A DNA stretch of 64,000 nt. Source: Agarivorans litoreus. Lineage in GTDB: Bacteria; Pseudomonadota; Gammaproteobacteria; Enterobacterales; Celerinatantimonadaceae. The stretch spans positions 1,073,501-1,137,500 of the forward strand of contig NZ_BLPI01000001.1 in assembly GCF_019649015.1 (NCBI RefSeq), read 5' to 3'. The translations under genes were made by a program, and so were the position numbers. The notes under the pieces were generated by a model. The model ran no database searches and had not been told where the DNA came from. It saw only the letters and a list, made by a program, of their open reading frames with translations. Below are positions 27,922 to 37,412 of the stretch, piece after piece; the first letter of the stretch is position 1; every line of letters begins with the position of its first letter.

Positions 27922-28888
27922 CGTTATTGTTAAAGCCTAATTCTATAGAAAGCGCCTGTGGAATTTGCTTAGCAAACAAGCTATCCAGCTTGGCTAAGTG
28001 AGGTTCGGCTTGCTGCCAAACGGCAAGTTCGACTTTTTCATCACTGGGCTCTTGGCCTGGCATAAGTGGTATTAAAGCACTAAATTGCTCACTCACCTGT
28101 TTTGCTAACTTACTGTCATTGCTGGCCACGAACGGCGCTAAATCCTGCTGGTAACGCGTTTGCAACAGGCTTAACTGCTCGGCTAATAACTCAGCGCTAA
28201 TGTTAGCTCGCCATGCCTCGCCTTGGTATGGGCGCAAGCGTTGGTGCTTGGCTGAATACATCGCGCGAAACTTTCGCAGCATAGTACTAGTTTGTAAGCG
28301 GTAGCTATTTAGCACATCACTACGCAGCTGCTCTACTTTCAGCTTTTCCAATTTAGCGCTTTGTAGGCCACTACTCACTTGCTCAGTTGCACTCACATAA
28401 CGGTTCACCACACCCGGCAATAATGAACAGCGTTGTTGGTCACTTAAGGTCTCAAACAGTAAATACTCTTGAACCCGCAGGTTACTGTGGGTATTGCTTA
28501 AGGGCATAGGCGCATTAGATAAAGCCGCCTTTACCTTACGCCCAGTGGTATCTTTTTTATCAGGCCAATAGCTAATCGCCCAATTAAGCTTAAGGTCAAC
28601 CAAAGGACCAAGGGCGCTAGACTGCAACGGCAAATAGGCCAAATAGTTTTGCTTCCATAGCAATTGGCTAGTTAACAGAGCCTCTGGGCTAGGATGGGCA
28701 CAGTAGCTCTCGATGTGCTGCTGGTAACTGCGCGCTTGTTCAAGTAGCTGCGCGCTAACCTTAGCAATTGACTGCTTTTCTTGCTCAAGCCATTGCTGCT
28801 GAGAGGTATTGGCGCTGGCATTAGCACAACTTAAGCCCAATACTCCCAGCAAGCCCATGGTTAGGCCTCGCAAAAACGGCTTCTTCAT
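27911..28888 (-). CDS. imelysin-family periplasmic protein (second copy)
   Basis: 325 residues with a signal peptide (MKKPFLRGLTMGLLGVLGLS). It has imelysin-like all-helical content, with LKLNWAISYWPDKKDTTGRK and RVQEYLLFETL placed as in IrpA/imelysin proteins. The GxHxxE motif of the first copy (30378-31619) is not seen; the equivalent region reads NLRVQEYLLFE. It may therefore bind a different ligand or act as a partner. It lies nine bases after the di-haem cytochrome gene. Confidence 0.8.
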   Translation of the reverse strand: MKKPFLRGLTMGLLGVLGLSCANASANTSQQQWLEQEKQSIAKVSAQLLEQARSYQQHIESYCAHPSPEALLTSQLLWKQNYLAYLPLQSSALGPLVDLKLNWAISYWPDKKDTTGRKVKAALSNAPMPLSNTHSNLRVQEYLLFETLSDQQRCSLLPGVVNRYVSATEQVSSGLQSAKLEKLKVEQLRSDVLNSYRLQTSTMLRKFRAMYSAKHQRLRPYQGEAWRANISAELLAEQLSLLQTRYQQDLAPFVASNDSKLAKQVSEQFSALIPLMPGQEPSDEKVELAVWQQAEPHLAKLDSLFAKQIPQALSIELGFNNNDGD

Positions 28889-28897
28889 ACTTCGTCC

Positions 28898-30301
28898 TTA
28901 CAATGAATTCACAAAAGCCACTAGCGCTTCGCGCTGCGACTGATTCAAGTTAGCAAAGGCTTGTTTTGCGGCTTCGGCTTCACCGCCATGCCATACAATC
29001 GCTTCGGTAACATTACGCGCACGCCCATCATGTAATAATTGGCTGTGGCCATTTACCGTTTCGCTAAGCCCTACGCCCCATAGTGGAGGGGTGCGCCATT
29101 GCTGGCCGCTAGCCAAATACTCGCCACGACCATCGGCCAAGTCTGGCCCCATATCGTGCAACAGCATATCGGTATACGGGTAAATAAGCTGCTCACTTAA
29201 TGCCGGTAATTGTTCACGTTTTGCAGTAGTAAAACTGCGTTTGTGGCAACTGTCACAGTTAACTTGGCTAAACAGTTTATCACCTAATGCAACTTGTTCA
29301 GCATCCATTACGCGGCGCTTGGGCACCGCCAAATGCTGGGTATAAAACTCAACAAAACCAAGCAGTTTATCACTGACTTCCGAACCATCGGGGTCGACTC
29401 CGGAGGTCGCGTTTAAGCAATCCTGTTGCGAAGCAGTACAGTGATCTTTAGTGAACATTAAACTGGTAATGCCAATGTCGCCGTTAAATGCGGCAGCGTT
29501 TTGCTGCATCAAGCTAGGTTGTCCTGCCTTCCAACCAAAGCGGCCCAAATTAAAGGCTTGTAGCTGAGAGTCCCACACTTGGTTAGCCACACCACGAATA
29601 CCGTCGTTATTGCTATCCTCAGGATCAGCATTGGCTAGAATGTCTTCGGCACTAATGCTTTCAAGTAAACCTAAGCCTATCATCGGTGAAGCAATACGCG
29701 GAGAAAACATCGTATTGGGGTGCATCTCGCCATAGCCTAACTGGTCAACAATCAACTGTGGTTGGCGTAATACAATACTGCTGCCGTCGGCAAACTTAAA
29801 AGGCTTATCAGTATAGGCAAAGCGAACCCGCGCTTCTGCGGCAACACCGGGTATGGCTTGGTCTTGAATTTGCCCGCCATAAGTAGGCTCTGGCACTACG
29901 CCGTTTTGAGCTTCTAGGGCTTTTTGCTCCTCTGTTTCTGCAGGAATACTAATCCGCACCAACATCGATACAGCATTACTCGCTCCAACCGGTGCAGGGT
30001 GGCCTCGACCATCTTTAATGTGGCAGTTTTGACAACCATTGGTATTAAACAAAGGACCTAAGCCATCTCGGGCGATAGTGGTAGCTGGAGCTACAACCCA
30101 AGGGTTACGGAAGAAACTGTTACCAGTACTAAAGTTAAGCCGACCTTCAAAACCTAAGTTCGCAGCCGGCATAGAAAACGCGTTGGCATCAATTTGGGTC
30201 GTTGTGGTATCGCCACCTGGCTTTTTAGGGTTAGCTAACACCGCCGAACAAAACACAGCAGCTACAGTAATTATTATTGTTTTTGTTGAATTAAATTTCA
30301 C
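28898..30301 (-). CDS. di-haem c-type oxidoreductase (DUF1111 / DHOR type)
   Basis: About 467 residues from the GTG at 30301, which has a GGAGAG ribosome site and opens a good signal peptide (KFNSTKTIIITVAAVFCSAV); in-frame ATG codons at 30316 and 30328 are alternatives. Two CxxCH haem sites are visible: CQNCH in the N-terminal third and CDSCH in the C-terminal third. GPLFNTNGCQNCHIKDGRGH is the family hallmark. These cytochromes resemble thiol oxidoreductases or peroxidase-like DHORs and act in the periplasm. It sits between two imelysin genes. Confidence 0.87.
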   Translation of the reverse strand: MKFNSTKTIIITVAAVFCSAVLANPKKPGGDTTTTQIDANAFSMPAANLGFEGRLNFSTGNSFFRNPWVVAPATTIARDGLGPLFNTNGCQNCHIKDGRGHPAPVGASNAVSMLVRISIPAETEEQKALEAQNGVVPEPTYGGQIQDQAIPGVAAEARVRFAYTDKPFKFADGSSIVLRQPQLIVDQLGYGEMHPNTMFSPRIASPMIGLGLLESISAEDILANADPEDSNNDGIRGVANQVWDSQLQAFNLGRFGWKAGQPSLMQQNAAAFNGDIGITSLMFTKDHCTASQQDCLNATSGVDPDGSEVSDKLLGFVEFYTQHLAVPKRRVMDAEQVALGDKLFSQVNCDSCHKRSFTTAKREQLPALSEQLIYPYTDMLLHDMGPDLADGRGEYLASGQQWRTPPLWGVGLSETVNGHSQLLHDGRARNVTEAIVWHGGEAEAAKQAFANLNQSQREALVAFVNSL

Positions 30302-30340
30302 TCTCACTCTCTCCATAGAATGGAACATCAGAAAGCACAA

Positions 30341-30360
30341 AAGGGAGCCTAAGCTCCCTT
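30341..30360 (-). terminator. intra-operon terminator or attenuator
   Basis: A perfect eight-base stem AAGGGAGC/GCTCCCTT with a four-base loop, followed on the minus strand by TTTTG. It lies between the first imelysin gene and the di-haem cytochrome gene and may make downstream expression lower than the first gene. Confidence 0.65.
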
Positions 30361-30377
30361 AAACAAACAAGCTCTAA

Positions 30378-31619
30378 TTAGAACTGGTGATCGGCAGTAT
30401 CTGGGTTTAAGTTGTCGATGCCTAATACTTTGGCGCTGGCTTCAATGGCGCGGGTTTGTTCAACCAAAGCTAGTATGGTTCCATTAATTAGTGCGTGACC
30501 ATCGCTATTGCTAGCAGCAATTAGTTGGTCGAAGAATACGCCTTGTTGCTCGGCACTCACCACCAATTTGGCTGTTTCTGCCATAGCTTGTTCAAACATC
30601 TTCTTGTTGTTCTTTGCAACACTGGCATCTTTTTGGGCAACTAACTCAGCCAAGCTAGGACCAGTTAAGGTAGAACCGTCTAAACGCTCAAAGCTACCAA
30701 AGTAAACATTGCTAATACCTTGGTTATTGTAGAAGTGAGAGTTATGAGTATTGTCACTGAAACAATCGTGCTCATCTTCAGTAGAGTTAGCTTCTAGCGC
30801 CACTTTCATACGCTCGCCTGCAAGCTCGCCTAAAGACAAGCTGCCCATGCCAAACATCATACGGCGTAGCGCTTGTTCACTTGGTTCTGCCACTAGCTGC
30901 TGCTGGTATTCGCCACCTTTAGCCCATTGCTTGCTCATCCAAGCCAAGTCATCAACTAATAGCTGAGTTACAGCGCTTAAATATGCAGCGCGGCGCTCAC
31001 AGTTCCCATTAGTACAGGCATCGCCTTTAGCAAAATCGGTGTAAGCACGTTCGCCTGCACCTGCTTTGGTGCCATGAAGATCTTGGCCCCACAATAAAAA
31101 TTCTACTGCGTGGTAGCCAGTAGCAACGTTTGCTTCTGAGCCCGCTAACTCATTTAATGAAGCTAATAATTCTGGGGTAATGTTTCTTAAATCAACCTTA
31201 TCTTCACCTACTTGCAGGCTAGTGTTGGCAACAATATTTGCCGTAGCGCCAGGGTTACCAAGCTCGTATTGGTAATCGGCGGCAACGTAATCGATTAAGC
31301 CTTCATCTAAAGGCCAAGCATTAAGCTGCCCTTCCCAGTCGTCGACAATTGGGTTACCAAAACGAAATACTTCACTTTGCTGGTAATACACGCGAGCCAC
31401 TTTCCAAGCGTCTTTCGCTGCTAATAAGCTTTTTTCTGAAGGCGCTTCAATAAGCTGCTGCGTTGCTTGCTGTAGCTGTAAAGCACTAGCGTGTGAATCA
31501 CTAAATACCGCATGAGCTAACTCTGCATAATGCTCTACGACTTGATCTTGTTTTACATCTGCAAACGATGCGTTTGCCAACAATACTGTTGAACCTACTA
31601 CTACTTTAAATAAGCGCAT
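30378..31619 (-). CDS. imelysin-family iron-regulated protein
   Basis: 413 residues from the ATG at 31619, chosen because GGAAGGGG lies just upstream and the frame then opens with a signal peptide (MRLFKVVVGSTVLLANASFA); an earlier start at 31670 would run through the Fur box. The family motif GxHxxE is present (GYHAVEFLLWGQDLHGTKAG), as is the Cys-rich KGDACTNGNCERR loop. Imelysins (IrpA, EfeO-like) are periplasmic proteins linked to iron acquisition. It is the first gene of the operon. Confidence 0.9.
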   Translation of the reverse strand: MRLFKVVVGSTVLLANASFADVKQDQVVEHYAELAHAVFSDSHASALQLQQATQQLIEAPSEKSLLAAKDAWKVARVYYQQSEVFRFGNPIVDDWEGQLNAWPLDEGLIDYVAADYQYELGNPGATANIVANTSLQVGEDKVDLRNITPELLASLNELAGSEANVATGYHAVEFLLWGQDLHGTKAGAGERAYTDFAKGDACTNGNCERRAAYLSAVTQLLVDDLAWMSKQWAKGGEYQQQLVAEPSEQALRRMMFGMGSLSLGELAGERMKVALEANSTEDEHDCFSDNTHNSHFYNNQGISNVYFGSFERLDGSTLTGPSLAELVAQKDASVAKNNKKMFEQAMAETAKLVVSAEQQGVFFDQLIAASNSDGHALINGTILALVEQTRAIEASAKVLGIDNLNPDTADHQF

Positions 31620-31643
31620 TGCCACCCCTTCCAAAACACACAT

Positions 31644-31662
31644 GATAATTATTCTCATTATC
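31644..31662. promoter_or_regulatory. Fur box upstream of the imelysin operon
   Basis: GATAATTATTCTCATTATC matches the 19-base Fur consensus at 17 positions. It lies about 25 bases upstream of the first start codon, where Fur would block transcription under iron sufficiency. Confidence 0.8.
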
Positions 31663-31823
31663 TTTATCATTTATAATAAGTAAACAAAAATATGTCATTT
31701 TGTAAAAATTAGTAAAAAGTAGCGCCATTTAACAAAGCACAAAATCACCATATTGATGTAATTAAGTTGTCATATAATTCTCGTTAAATACCCGCGCATG
31801 AGAAATTCAGCATCTGGTGAGTA

Positions 31824-31866
31824 GGAAAGGTTGCCAAGCCTTTATGAACTATTTGGCAACATTTCC
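31824..31866. other. stable hairpin upstream of a MITE-like repeat
   Basis: GGAAAGGTTGCCAA pairs with TTGGCAACATTTCC with one mismatch in fourteen and a 15-base loop. It is not followed by a T tract. It sits immediately left of the repeat at 31881 and may be part of a larger element or the 5' end of a small transcript. Confidence 0.5.
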
Positions 31867-31880
31867 CGTTCTAATGATTT

Positions 31881-32042
31881 ATACCAATTACACTAAGTAA
31901 GTGTTCAGGAATAACGCAGGGAAAATACTCGAGAATAAGACAGGATTTTTCGATAAGTAGTTATTCTACAATCAAAAATTCTAACGCAGTTATCGAGTAT
32001 TTTAACCAGATAGAATGAACAGTTTTTAGTACGTTTGGTATT
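31881..32042. repeat. MITE-like palindromic element (ATACCAATTACACTAA type)
   Basis: The outer ends are imperfect inverted repeats: TACCAATTACACTAA at 31882 against a complement of TTAGTACGTTTGGTA near 32026-32040, with TGTTCA/TGAACA inside. An inner perfect 11-base repeat AAAATACTCGA/TCGAGTATTTT lies within, around GGATTTTTCGATAAGTAGTT. Similar elements are scattered through Vibrio and Shewanella-like genomes. It codes for nothing. Confidence 0.65.
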
Positions 32043-32075
32043 AGTTCACACACTTAAATGAGGGTAAAAAAGAGT

Positions 32076-32243
32076 ATGAGCACGCTTAATGGAAAGCAGT
32101 TTTGGAAAGCATTACGCAAAAAAGGCATCCCACCTTCGGTATTTGCGATGAAAGCCAATTGTTCGTTAAACAGTGTCTATAACTTGAAAGAGCGCAACCA
32201 AATCCCAGAAAAATTTGCGCTGGTACTAGATAGAATAAATTAA
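32076..32243 (+). CDS. small HTH-like protein
   Basis: 55 residues from the ATG at 32076 (AAAAGAG just upstream). The sequence KQFWKALRKKGIPPSVFAMK, then ANCSLNSVYNLKERNQIPEK, looks like a Cro/CI-type helix-turn-helix (four short helices, recognition helix around NSVYNLK). It is basic and probably binds DNA. It lies just after a MITE-like repeat. An in-frame start six codons upstream at 32058 is less likely. It could also be a chance ORF. Confidence 0.5.
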   Translation: MSTLNGKQFWKALRKKGIPPSVFAMKANCSLNSVYNLKERNQIPEKFALVLDRIN

Positions 32244-32367
32244 GACATTCTGGCGAGTTAATCAGTACCCAGATTAACTCGCTTACTAAAATTATTTCGA
32301 CAGCTATGCCCGTAACAGGCTCACTTCTTTAGGCTCAGCCTTGTTCTCAAAGCTAACTTACCACTGA

Positions 32368-32715
32368 TTAAACGGCCGCAGTGACCGACATCTCAACCAG
32401 TATCTCTTCTCGCGCCATATGGGCTTGCACACATGCTCGTGCTGGCGGAGTAACATCGGCTATCCAAGCGTCCCACACTTTATTCATTTCGGCAAAATCA
32501 TCCATGGTGCGCACGTAAATAGTCACGCTTAGTAACTTCGACTTATCGGAGCCAACCGTTGCCAACAGCTCTTCTACTTTTTCTATAGTGGTACGGGTTT
32601 GTTCGGCTATCCCTTGGCTGGTGTCTTTAGCCACTTGGCCACATAAATAAACGGTTTTGTTATGTACCACTGCGCGACTCATTCGCGCTTTGCTCTCGAA
32701 ATGTTGAATAGACAT
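32368..32715 (-). CDS. RidA / YjgF family protein
   Basis: 115 residues. The segment [20 protein letters not shown] and the closing [20 protein letters not shown] match RidA, including the Arg in PARACV that deaminates reactive enamines or imines made by PLP enzymes. It acts in the cytosol as a homotrimer. It follows an FAD oxidoreductase gene that may produce imine products, which suggests a shared role in amine or amino-acid breakdown. A terminator lies between the two. Confidence 0.9.
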   Translation of the reverse strand: MSIQHFESKARMSRAVVHNKTVYLCGQVAKDTSQGIAEQTRTTIEKVEELLATVGSDKSKLLSVTIYVRTMDDFAEMNKVWDAWIADVTPPARACVQAHMAREEILVEMSVTAAV

Positions 32716-32728
32716 GTTTGCTCCTCAT

Positions 32729-32755
32729 AAAAAAGGCTAGCACCGCTAGCCTTCA
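32729..32755 (-). terminator. terminator between the FAD oxidoreductase and RidA genes
   Basis: The stem GGCTAGC/GCTAGCC with a three-base loop runs into a T6 tract on the minus strand. It ends the oxidoreductase message or reduces read-through into ridA. Confidence 0.8.
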
Positions 32756-32774
32756 CATTATTAAATCATAGCGC

Positions 32775-34226
32775 TTAACGCGCCAAAGACAGTGGATAGT
32801 TACGTTGTTCTGCTAACTGTTCCGCTAATGTTAACACCTGTTGATAGGCTAAACCCTGAGTACTCTGTAAGGTATTAAGATCACCGCAAGCGGCAGGGCT
32901 AAGTAGGCCTAGCTCTCGTATGTTTTCAATAATTTGCTCGGCAGCACTTAAGGCCGAAGAGAACTTTACAATCTCGGTACGCGCATAGTGGGCCTTATCG
33001 AAGGAAACGCTAGCTGCGCGTAAACTTGGGTCACTACCCGGTATTTGCTGGGCGCCAAATAAAGGGCGACCAGCTACCTTGGCATTGCTAAAGCTTGGTA
33101 AGTAGCGCGACATATGTTTTACCGCCTCGGCAGTGCGCTGTTCTACTTCTTCAGCTTGCCAACCTTGGGTTAATTTACGACTTAAGCTTGCATCTAGCTC
33201 TGGTTGGGCACTGCTTTCGCTGGAGCTAACCAAGCCACCTTTAAACAAGGTTACGGTGTCGGTCATACCATGTAGCTGAAACAAGCCATCTGGATAGGGG
33301 GTTAGCTGCGCCATACCATTGGGCGTACCGCGCTCTCCATGAACAATAAGCTCTGGCCAGCGCCCTTGTGGATTTGGCCAAGTGGCCAAATACGCTGCTT
33401 TAAACTCAACCATTCGGCTACGGCTTAGCTTGGCCATATCGTCAATACTGCCACTGCGATATCCACAAGCGTTAATGAGGTAATCCACCTCTATGCTATG
33501 GCTACCTTGCGGGCTACTGTAATCCACCCGCCAACGCGGTGTAGCACCTGGTAGTAACTCTATGTGCGTCACTTTAGAGTGAGTAAACACTTGGCAGTTG
33601 GGCAAGCGCTCACTGGCTAACTTAACCGTGGCGGCAATACGCAACAGGCTTAAGCCGTATTCCTGCACCTGTACAAAGGGAAACTTAAAGGCCGATAAAT
33701 CTAAGTTTTTGGCAACCGGTATCATCCATTCGTCTGGACTTTGTGGCTGAGCCACTAACTCTTGCTCGGCCAGTGCTTCTAATTGTTCGCGGCTGTAAAG
33801 GCGATAATAATCTTCAGCTGGGCCTAGTTTTTGATTGGCAGGGTCTTGTTCAATAAGTGCAGCGTAATGGGCTTGCACCTTGCGTAAACGGGGGAGTAAT
33901 GCTTCGGGCTCGCCTGGGTCATTTAGTGGCACACTAATAACCGTAGGTCGCTGGTTAACAGCATGCGGAAATACCCGTAAGGTATGAATAGATTGCTCAA
34001 GTAGCTTTAAACATTGCTCATCGGAGATTTCTCGATACAGGTTACCACCGGCATGTAAATGACAAGCTGGCGGCCCGTTCACTAAACTAGGTCCAGCTTC
34101 AAACAGGCTAACCTTGGCGCCAAGCTCAGCCAGCTTGAGGGCTGCTGCGCTGCCGGCAATTCCACCACCTACTACGGCGACTTGAGGCGAAACAGAAGAG
34201 GTCGCCGTCACTGGGTGCATTTGCAT
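32775..34226 (-). CDS. FAD-dependent oxidoreductase (DAO-like)
   Basis: 483 residues. The dinucleotide-binding start VAVVGGGIAGSAAALKLAEL (GxGxxG) and a later acidic FEAG fit a Rossmann FAD fold; YLINACGYRSGSID near residue 245 is the second FAD contact. The mid-protein resembles D-amino-acid oxidase/GlpD-type enzymes. The electron acceptor and substrate are unknown. The ATG at 34226 was taken; a GTG one codon upstream and an ATG at 34220 are also possible. Co-orientation with ridA supports amine or amino-acid oxidation. Confidence 0.78.
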   Translation of the reverse strand: MQMHPVTATSSVSPQVAVVGGGIAGSAAALKLAELGAKVSLFEAGPSLVNGPPACHLHAGGNLYREISDEQCLKLLEQSIHTLRVFPHAVNQRPTVISVPLNDPGEPEALLPRLRKVQAHYAALIEQDPANQKLGPAEDYYRLYSREQLEALAEQELVAQPQSPDEWMIPVAKNLDLSAFKFPFVQVQEYGLSLLRIAATVKLASERLPNCQVFTHSKVTHIELLPGATPRWRVDYSSPQGSHSIEVDYLINACGYRSGSIDDMAKLSRSRMVEFKAAYLATWPNPQGRWPELIVHGERGTPNGMAQLTPYPDGLFQLHGMTDTVTLFKGGLVSSSESSAQPELDASLSRKLTQGWQAEEVEQRTAEAVKHMSRYLPSFSNAKVAGRPLFGAQQIPGSDPSLRAASVSFDKAHYARTEIVKFSSALSAAEQIIENIRELGLLSPAACGDLNTLQSTQGLAYQQVLTLAEQLAEQRNYPLSLAR

Positions 34227-35275
34227 CACTAAAATTTCATCCGCTAAAGAAAAAAACTATAACGTGAATATTCTAACTGTCGATCAGTAACAATGAAATA
34301 CTATTCGACCAACACTAGGAAGCTAAGCTACAGATTAATCGAGAAAAGAGGCTAACATAGCCGATATTGTAAAGAAGCCTTAAGTCGATTGGCGTAAGCC
34401 CCCAAGCAACTCCGAATCGCTTGTCAATACACCACAATAATAACGCCAACTCTTAAGCACAAGGTTAATAGCAAAGCTAAATTCTTAGATTGGCGTTAGA
34501 AAACCAGCATAACTTCTGACTAACTTAACTCAATAAACTAATCTTTAGCGATAAGCAAAATTCGAAATAAATGGATGGCTAAGCGATTCAAACCTCAATA
34601 TTCTGAACCCTAACACTGGTAGTGACTAGGCTAAATTGGCGCTAAAAACAACATGCATTACCAAGGTTTTTAGCCTCATTAATATACCCTGATTGGTATA
34701 ACAGCAGCATTGCTCCGCTAGAGCCATTTCTACTCACAGTAAAGTAAATGAACACACATTTAAGCATCACCATCTTGCCTATGTGATATTGTGCTTAAAC
34801 GGTATGATTAACTTATGACTATGCTAAAGGTCTAAGTTTATTAAGTTACAAGACCGAAGAAGGCATTAACAACAGAAATTAGCTTCAGTCTTCTAGCTAA
34901 CAGCCATACCCTCTCGGTACAGGGTAACAATAATATCGGTATATCTTTGATTTATTAAAAGGTTAGCTAATATTTAAAGATTTAGTTGCAGATTGAAAAT
35001 GTAAAGCCTCCACATTGATTTGCACCACTCAAGGCTTTATTATTTTAGTGCTAGGAAGCAGTATTATCATGGGTAGCATTGGATATTTTTGTTGCAATTT
35101 TGACAATACCTACTGTTCGTTTTTTTCCAAGGTAATAAGTCAATTAATGGCTTTTTCTGTGTTTCACGATATGCTGTTTAAACAACAGGGTTTACACTTG
35201 CTGAATACCATTTAACGATGTTTATTCTTAAAAAATGATTTTACTCTGAAAAATATGCAGGGCAAGGAGATAAGT
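34227..35275. other. AT-rich intergenic region
   Basis: About 1.05 kb between divergent transcription units. It has no convincing gene. One hydrophobic 66-codon frame from a TTG at 35015 lacks a ribosome site and was not called. No strong terminator or Fur-like operator was seen. The promoter of the efflux operon at 35276 should lie here. Confidence 0.4.
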
Positions 35276-35494
35276 GTGTTTGAAGGCTTTGTTCCAAAAG
35301 AGTTAGTGATAGGGGAAATTTACTTCCCCCCTTTACTGGTAGCCACCGGTTTTGGCTATTTGGCTGCAAGTTTATCTATGAGCGGCATCATGCGCATGGG
35401 ATGGCATCGACATCTCTATGCACCAACAATTGTCGAGTTATCATTACTACTTATCTATACAGTATTGATTAGTACTTACATTTTTCCTGGGTAA
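35276..35494 (+). CDS. DUF1656 small inner-membrane protein (AaeX-like)
   Basis: 72 residues from the GTG at 35276, chosen because AAGGAG sits six bases upstream; an in-frame ATG at 35255 precedes that ribosome site. Two membrane segments are visible (IYFPPLLVATGFGYLAASLS and LSLLLIYTVLISTYIF) with a short HRHLYAPTIVE link. DUF1656 proteins are nearly always encoded with a HlyD-type adaptor and a FUSC-type pump, as here. Confidence 0.88.
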   Translation: MFEGFVPKELVIGEIYFPPLLVATGFGYLAASLSMSGIMRMGWHRHLYAPTIVELSLLLIYTVLISTYIFPG

Positions 35495-35511
35495 AGCTTT
35501 AAGGCATCACA

Positions 35512-36387
35512 ATGAAAACCAAACTATTAACTTTACTGCTAGTGGTGATTGCAGCCACGCTAGTAACCTTAAAATATCAACACTACGTTACCCAGCCGTG
35601 GACTCGTGATGGACAAGTACGAGCAAATATCATTGAAGTAACCCCTAGGGTTACTGGGCCGGTAATAGCTATCCACGTTACAGATAATCAAAGAGTTAAT
35701 GCTGGAGATCTATTATTTGAAATTGACGATCGAGTATACCTCAGTGCTAAACACCAAGCTCAAGCTGCTTTAGCCCAAGCTGAAGCCGTAATGTCCAGAG
35801 CTAAAAATGAATTAACAAGGATGAGTTCACTGGAAAAACGTACTCCTGGCTCGGTACCCGTTATCACACTCAATAACCTTAATAACGATGTAGAATCTGC
35901 TAAAGCTAATTTGGAAGCTGCTGAAGCAGGTTTAGACAATGCAGAGTTAAATTTAGCGTTTACCAAAGTGTATGCAAGTAAAGATGGTTATATCACCAAC
36001 TTTAACATCTCCGTGGGAGCACAGGTCGTGGCAAATCAACCTGTTGTGGCCCTAATAGACGAGGATAGCTTCTGGGTGGAAGGATTTTTCAAAGAAACTG
36101 ATATTCACTCAATGCAAACGGGAGATACCGCAACAATTACTTTAATGAGTTATCCAGACCACCCATTTGAAGGAAAAATCACCAGCATTGGTTATGGCAT
36201 AGCGCAAAGCGATGGAAGTACCGGCACCAAAATGCTACCCAATGTTAACCCCAATTTCGAATGGATACGGTTAGCTCAACGATTACCCGTAAAAATAGCG
36301 GTAACCTCCTTACCAGAAAATATTCAATTACGTGTGGGCACCACTGCCTCAATAATGATAACCAAGCAAGCGACGAGCGCTAACTAA
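35512..36387 (+). CDS. HlyD-family membrane-fusion adaptor (AaeA-like)
   Basis: 291 residues. One N-terminal membrane anchor (LLTLLLVVIAATLVTL) precedes a barrel-sandwich domain (VRANIIEVTPRVTGPVIAIH and later FTKVYASKDGYITNFNISVG) split by a coiled-coil hairpin (about residues 80-145). It links the inner-membrane pump FUSC protein to an outer-membrane channel. It shares base 36387 with the next gene start, so the two are co-translated. It likely exports aromatic acids or other organic anions. Confidence 0.88.
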   Translation: MKTKLLTLLLVVIAATLVTLKYQHYVTQPWTRDGQVRANIIEVTPRVTGPVIAIHVTDNQRVNAGDLLFEIDDRVYLSAKHQAQAALAQAEAVMSRAKNELTRMSSLEKRTPGSVPVITLNNLNNDVESAKANLEAAEAGLDNAELNLAFTKVYASKDGYITNFNISVGAQVVANQPVVALIDEDSFWVEGFFKETDIHSMQTGDTATITLMSYPDHPFEGKITSIGYGIAQSDGSTGTKMLPNVNPNFEWIRLAQRLPVKIAVTSLPENIQLRVGTTASIMITKQATSAN

Positions 36388-37412
36388 TGACAGACGCAAC
36401 TAAACTGGCCATTAAGGTAGCGTTAAGCCTAGCTCTAACGATATTTTTAGCCTTGAGTTTTGGCTGGGATAAACCTTATTGGGCAGGGGCGGTTGTAGTA
36501 ATTATGGCAACCACAGAAAGCTATGGATACGCAAAACAAAAGGCGAGCCACAGACTAGTAGGTACCCTTGTAGGGGCAGTGTTAGCTGCAGTGCTAATCA
36601 CTAACTTTGGCCAACAACGAGAATTGTTTTTTTTGGTTATAACCACGCTTGGTGCTTTTGCTGCATACATGTCGGCTAATTCAGCTTATGGATACGCTTA
36701 TAAAGTGGCCTTTATGGTTGCCATGATAGTCTGTTTAGCGGGAGGCCTAAGTGAATTATATAGTTTTCAACTAGGCATCCTTAGATTACAAGAAAACCTG
36801 CTAGGCGTAGTATGTTTTTCAGCTGTATTTAGTCTATTGTGGCCAGAGTCTAGCCTTACTCGTTTAAAAACTAAGGCTAAAATAGCGAAAGAAAAAGAAG
36901 CGTTCAAAAATGTTAAAGAAGGTCAGCTGCGCGCAATTAAGTTCTTTTGCTTTACCTCTGTATGCTGGGCGTTGTGGATATATTTGCCTATTCCCGGCAG
37001 CTTTATGTTTCCTATGTTGGCTGCTTCGCTAGGCATTAGCTTAGTGGAATTTAACTCGGCAGTGTTCAACAAGCTGCTTGTGGTACTGTATTTTTGGGCT
37101 GTAGTTATTTTGCTGCAGTACGTTTTTCTTTTACCAATGTTGGAATCGGGTTGGCAGTTAGCAGCTTTTTACTTTGTAAACTGTTTCGTTATATGGCGAG
37201 TATTCCACAAGCCCGAGCAGCTGGTAATGCGTTTGATGGGCGGGCAGTTTTTGGTGCTACTAACGATGAATGCTCAACACCTTCGCCCAGTATACGATAT
37301 TAACTCTTCGCTACAAATGCTGATGCACTTAAGTGTACTGATAGTTGTTATGAAAATAGTAATACAAATAATAGAATCGTTGATAACAAGCAATAGCGTC
37401 GAAAACCAATGA
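36387..37412 (+). CDS. FUSC-family efflux pump subunit (AaeB-like)
   Basis: 341 residues with about ten membrane segments in two blocks (residues 10-150 and 185-330). LSFGWDKPYWAGAVVVIMAT and RLVGTLVGAVLAAVLI are typical of the FUSC/aromatic acid exporter family. It is shorter than E. coli AaeB, which has a larger cytosolic part. It works with the HlyD adaptor. Hydroxylated aromatic acids are plausible substrates by analogy only. Confidence 0.85.
   Translation: MTDATKLAIKVALSLALTIFLALSFGWDKPYWAGAVVVIMATTESYGYAKQKASHRLVGTLVGAVLAAVLITNFGQQRELFFLVITTLGAFAAYMSANSAYGYAYKVAFMVAMIVCLAGGLSELYSFQLGILRLQENLLGVVCFSAVFSLLWPESSLTRLKTKAKIAKEKEAFKNVKEGQLRAIKFFCFTSVCWALWIYLPIPGSFMFPMLAASLGISLVEFNSAVFNKLLVVLYFWAVVILLQYVFLLPMLESGWQLAAFYFVNCFVIWRVFHKPEQLVMRLMGGQFLVLLTMNAQHLRPVYDINSSLQMLMHLSVLIVVMKIVIQIIESLITSNSVENQ

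Noticed and set aside
35015..35215. 66-codon hydrophobic frame starting with TTG
   Set aside because: No ribosome site, no recognisable domain and no ATG; probably chance in an AT-rich region.
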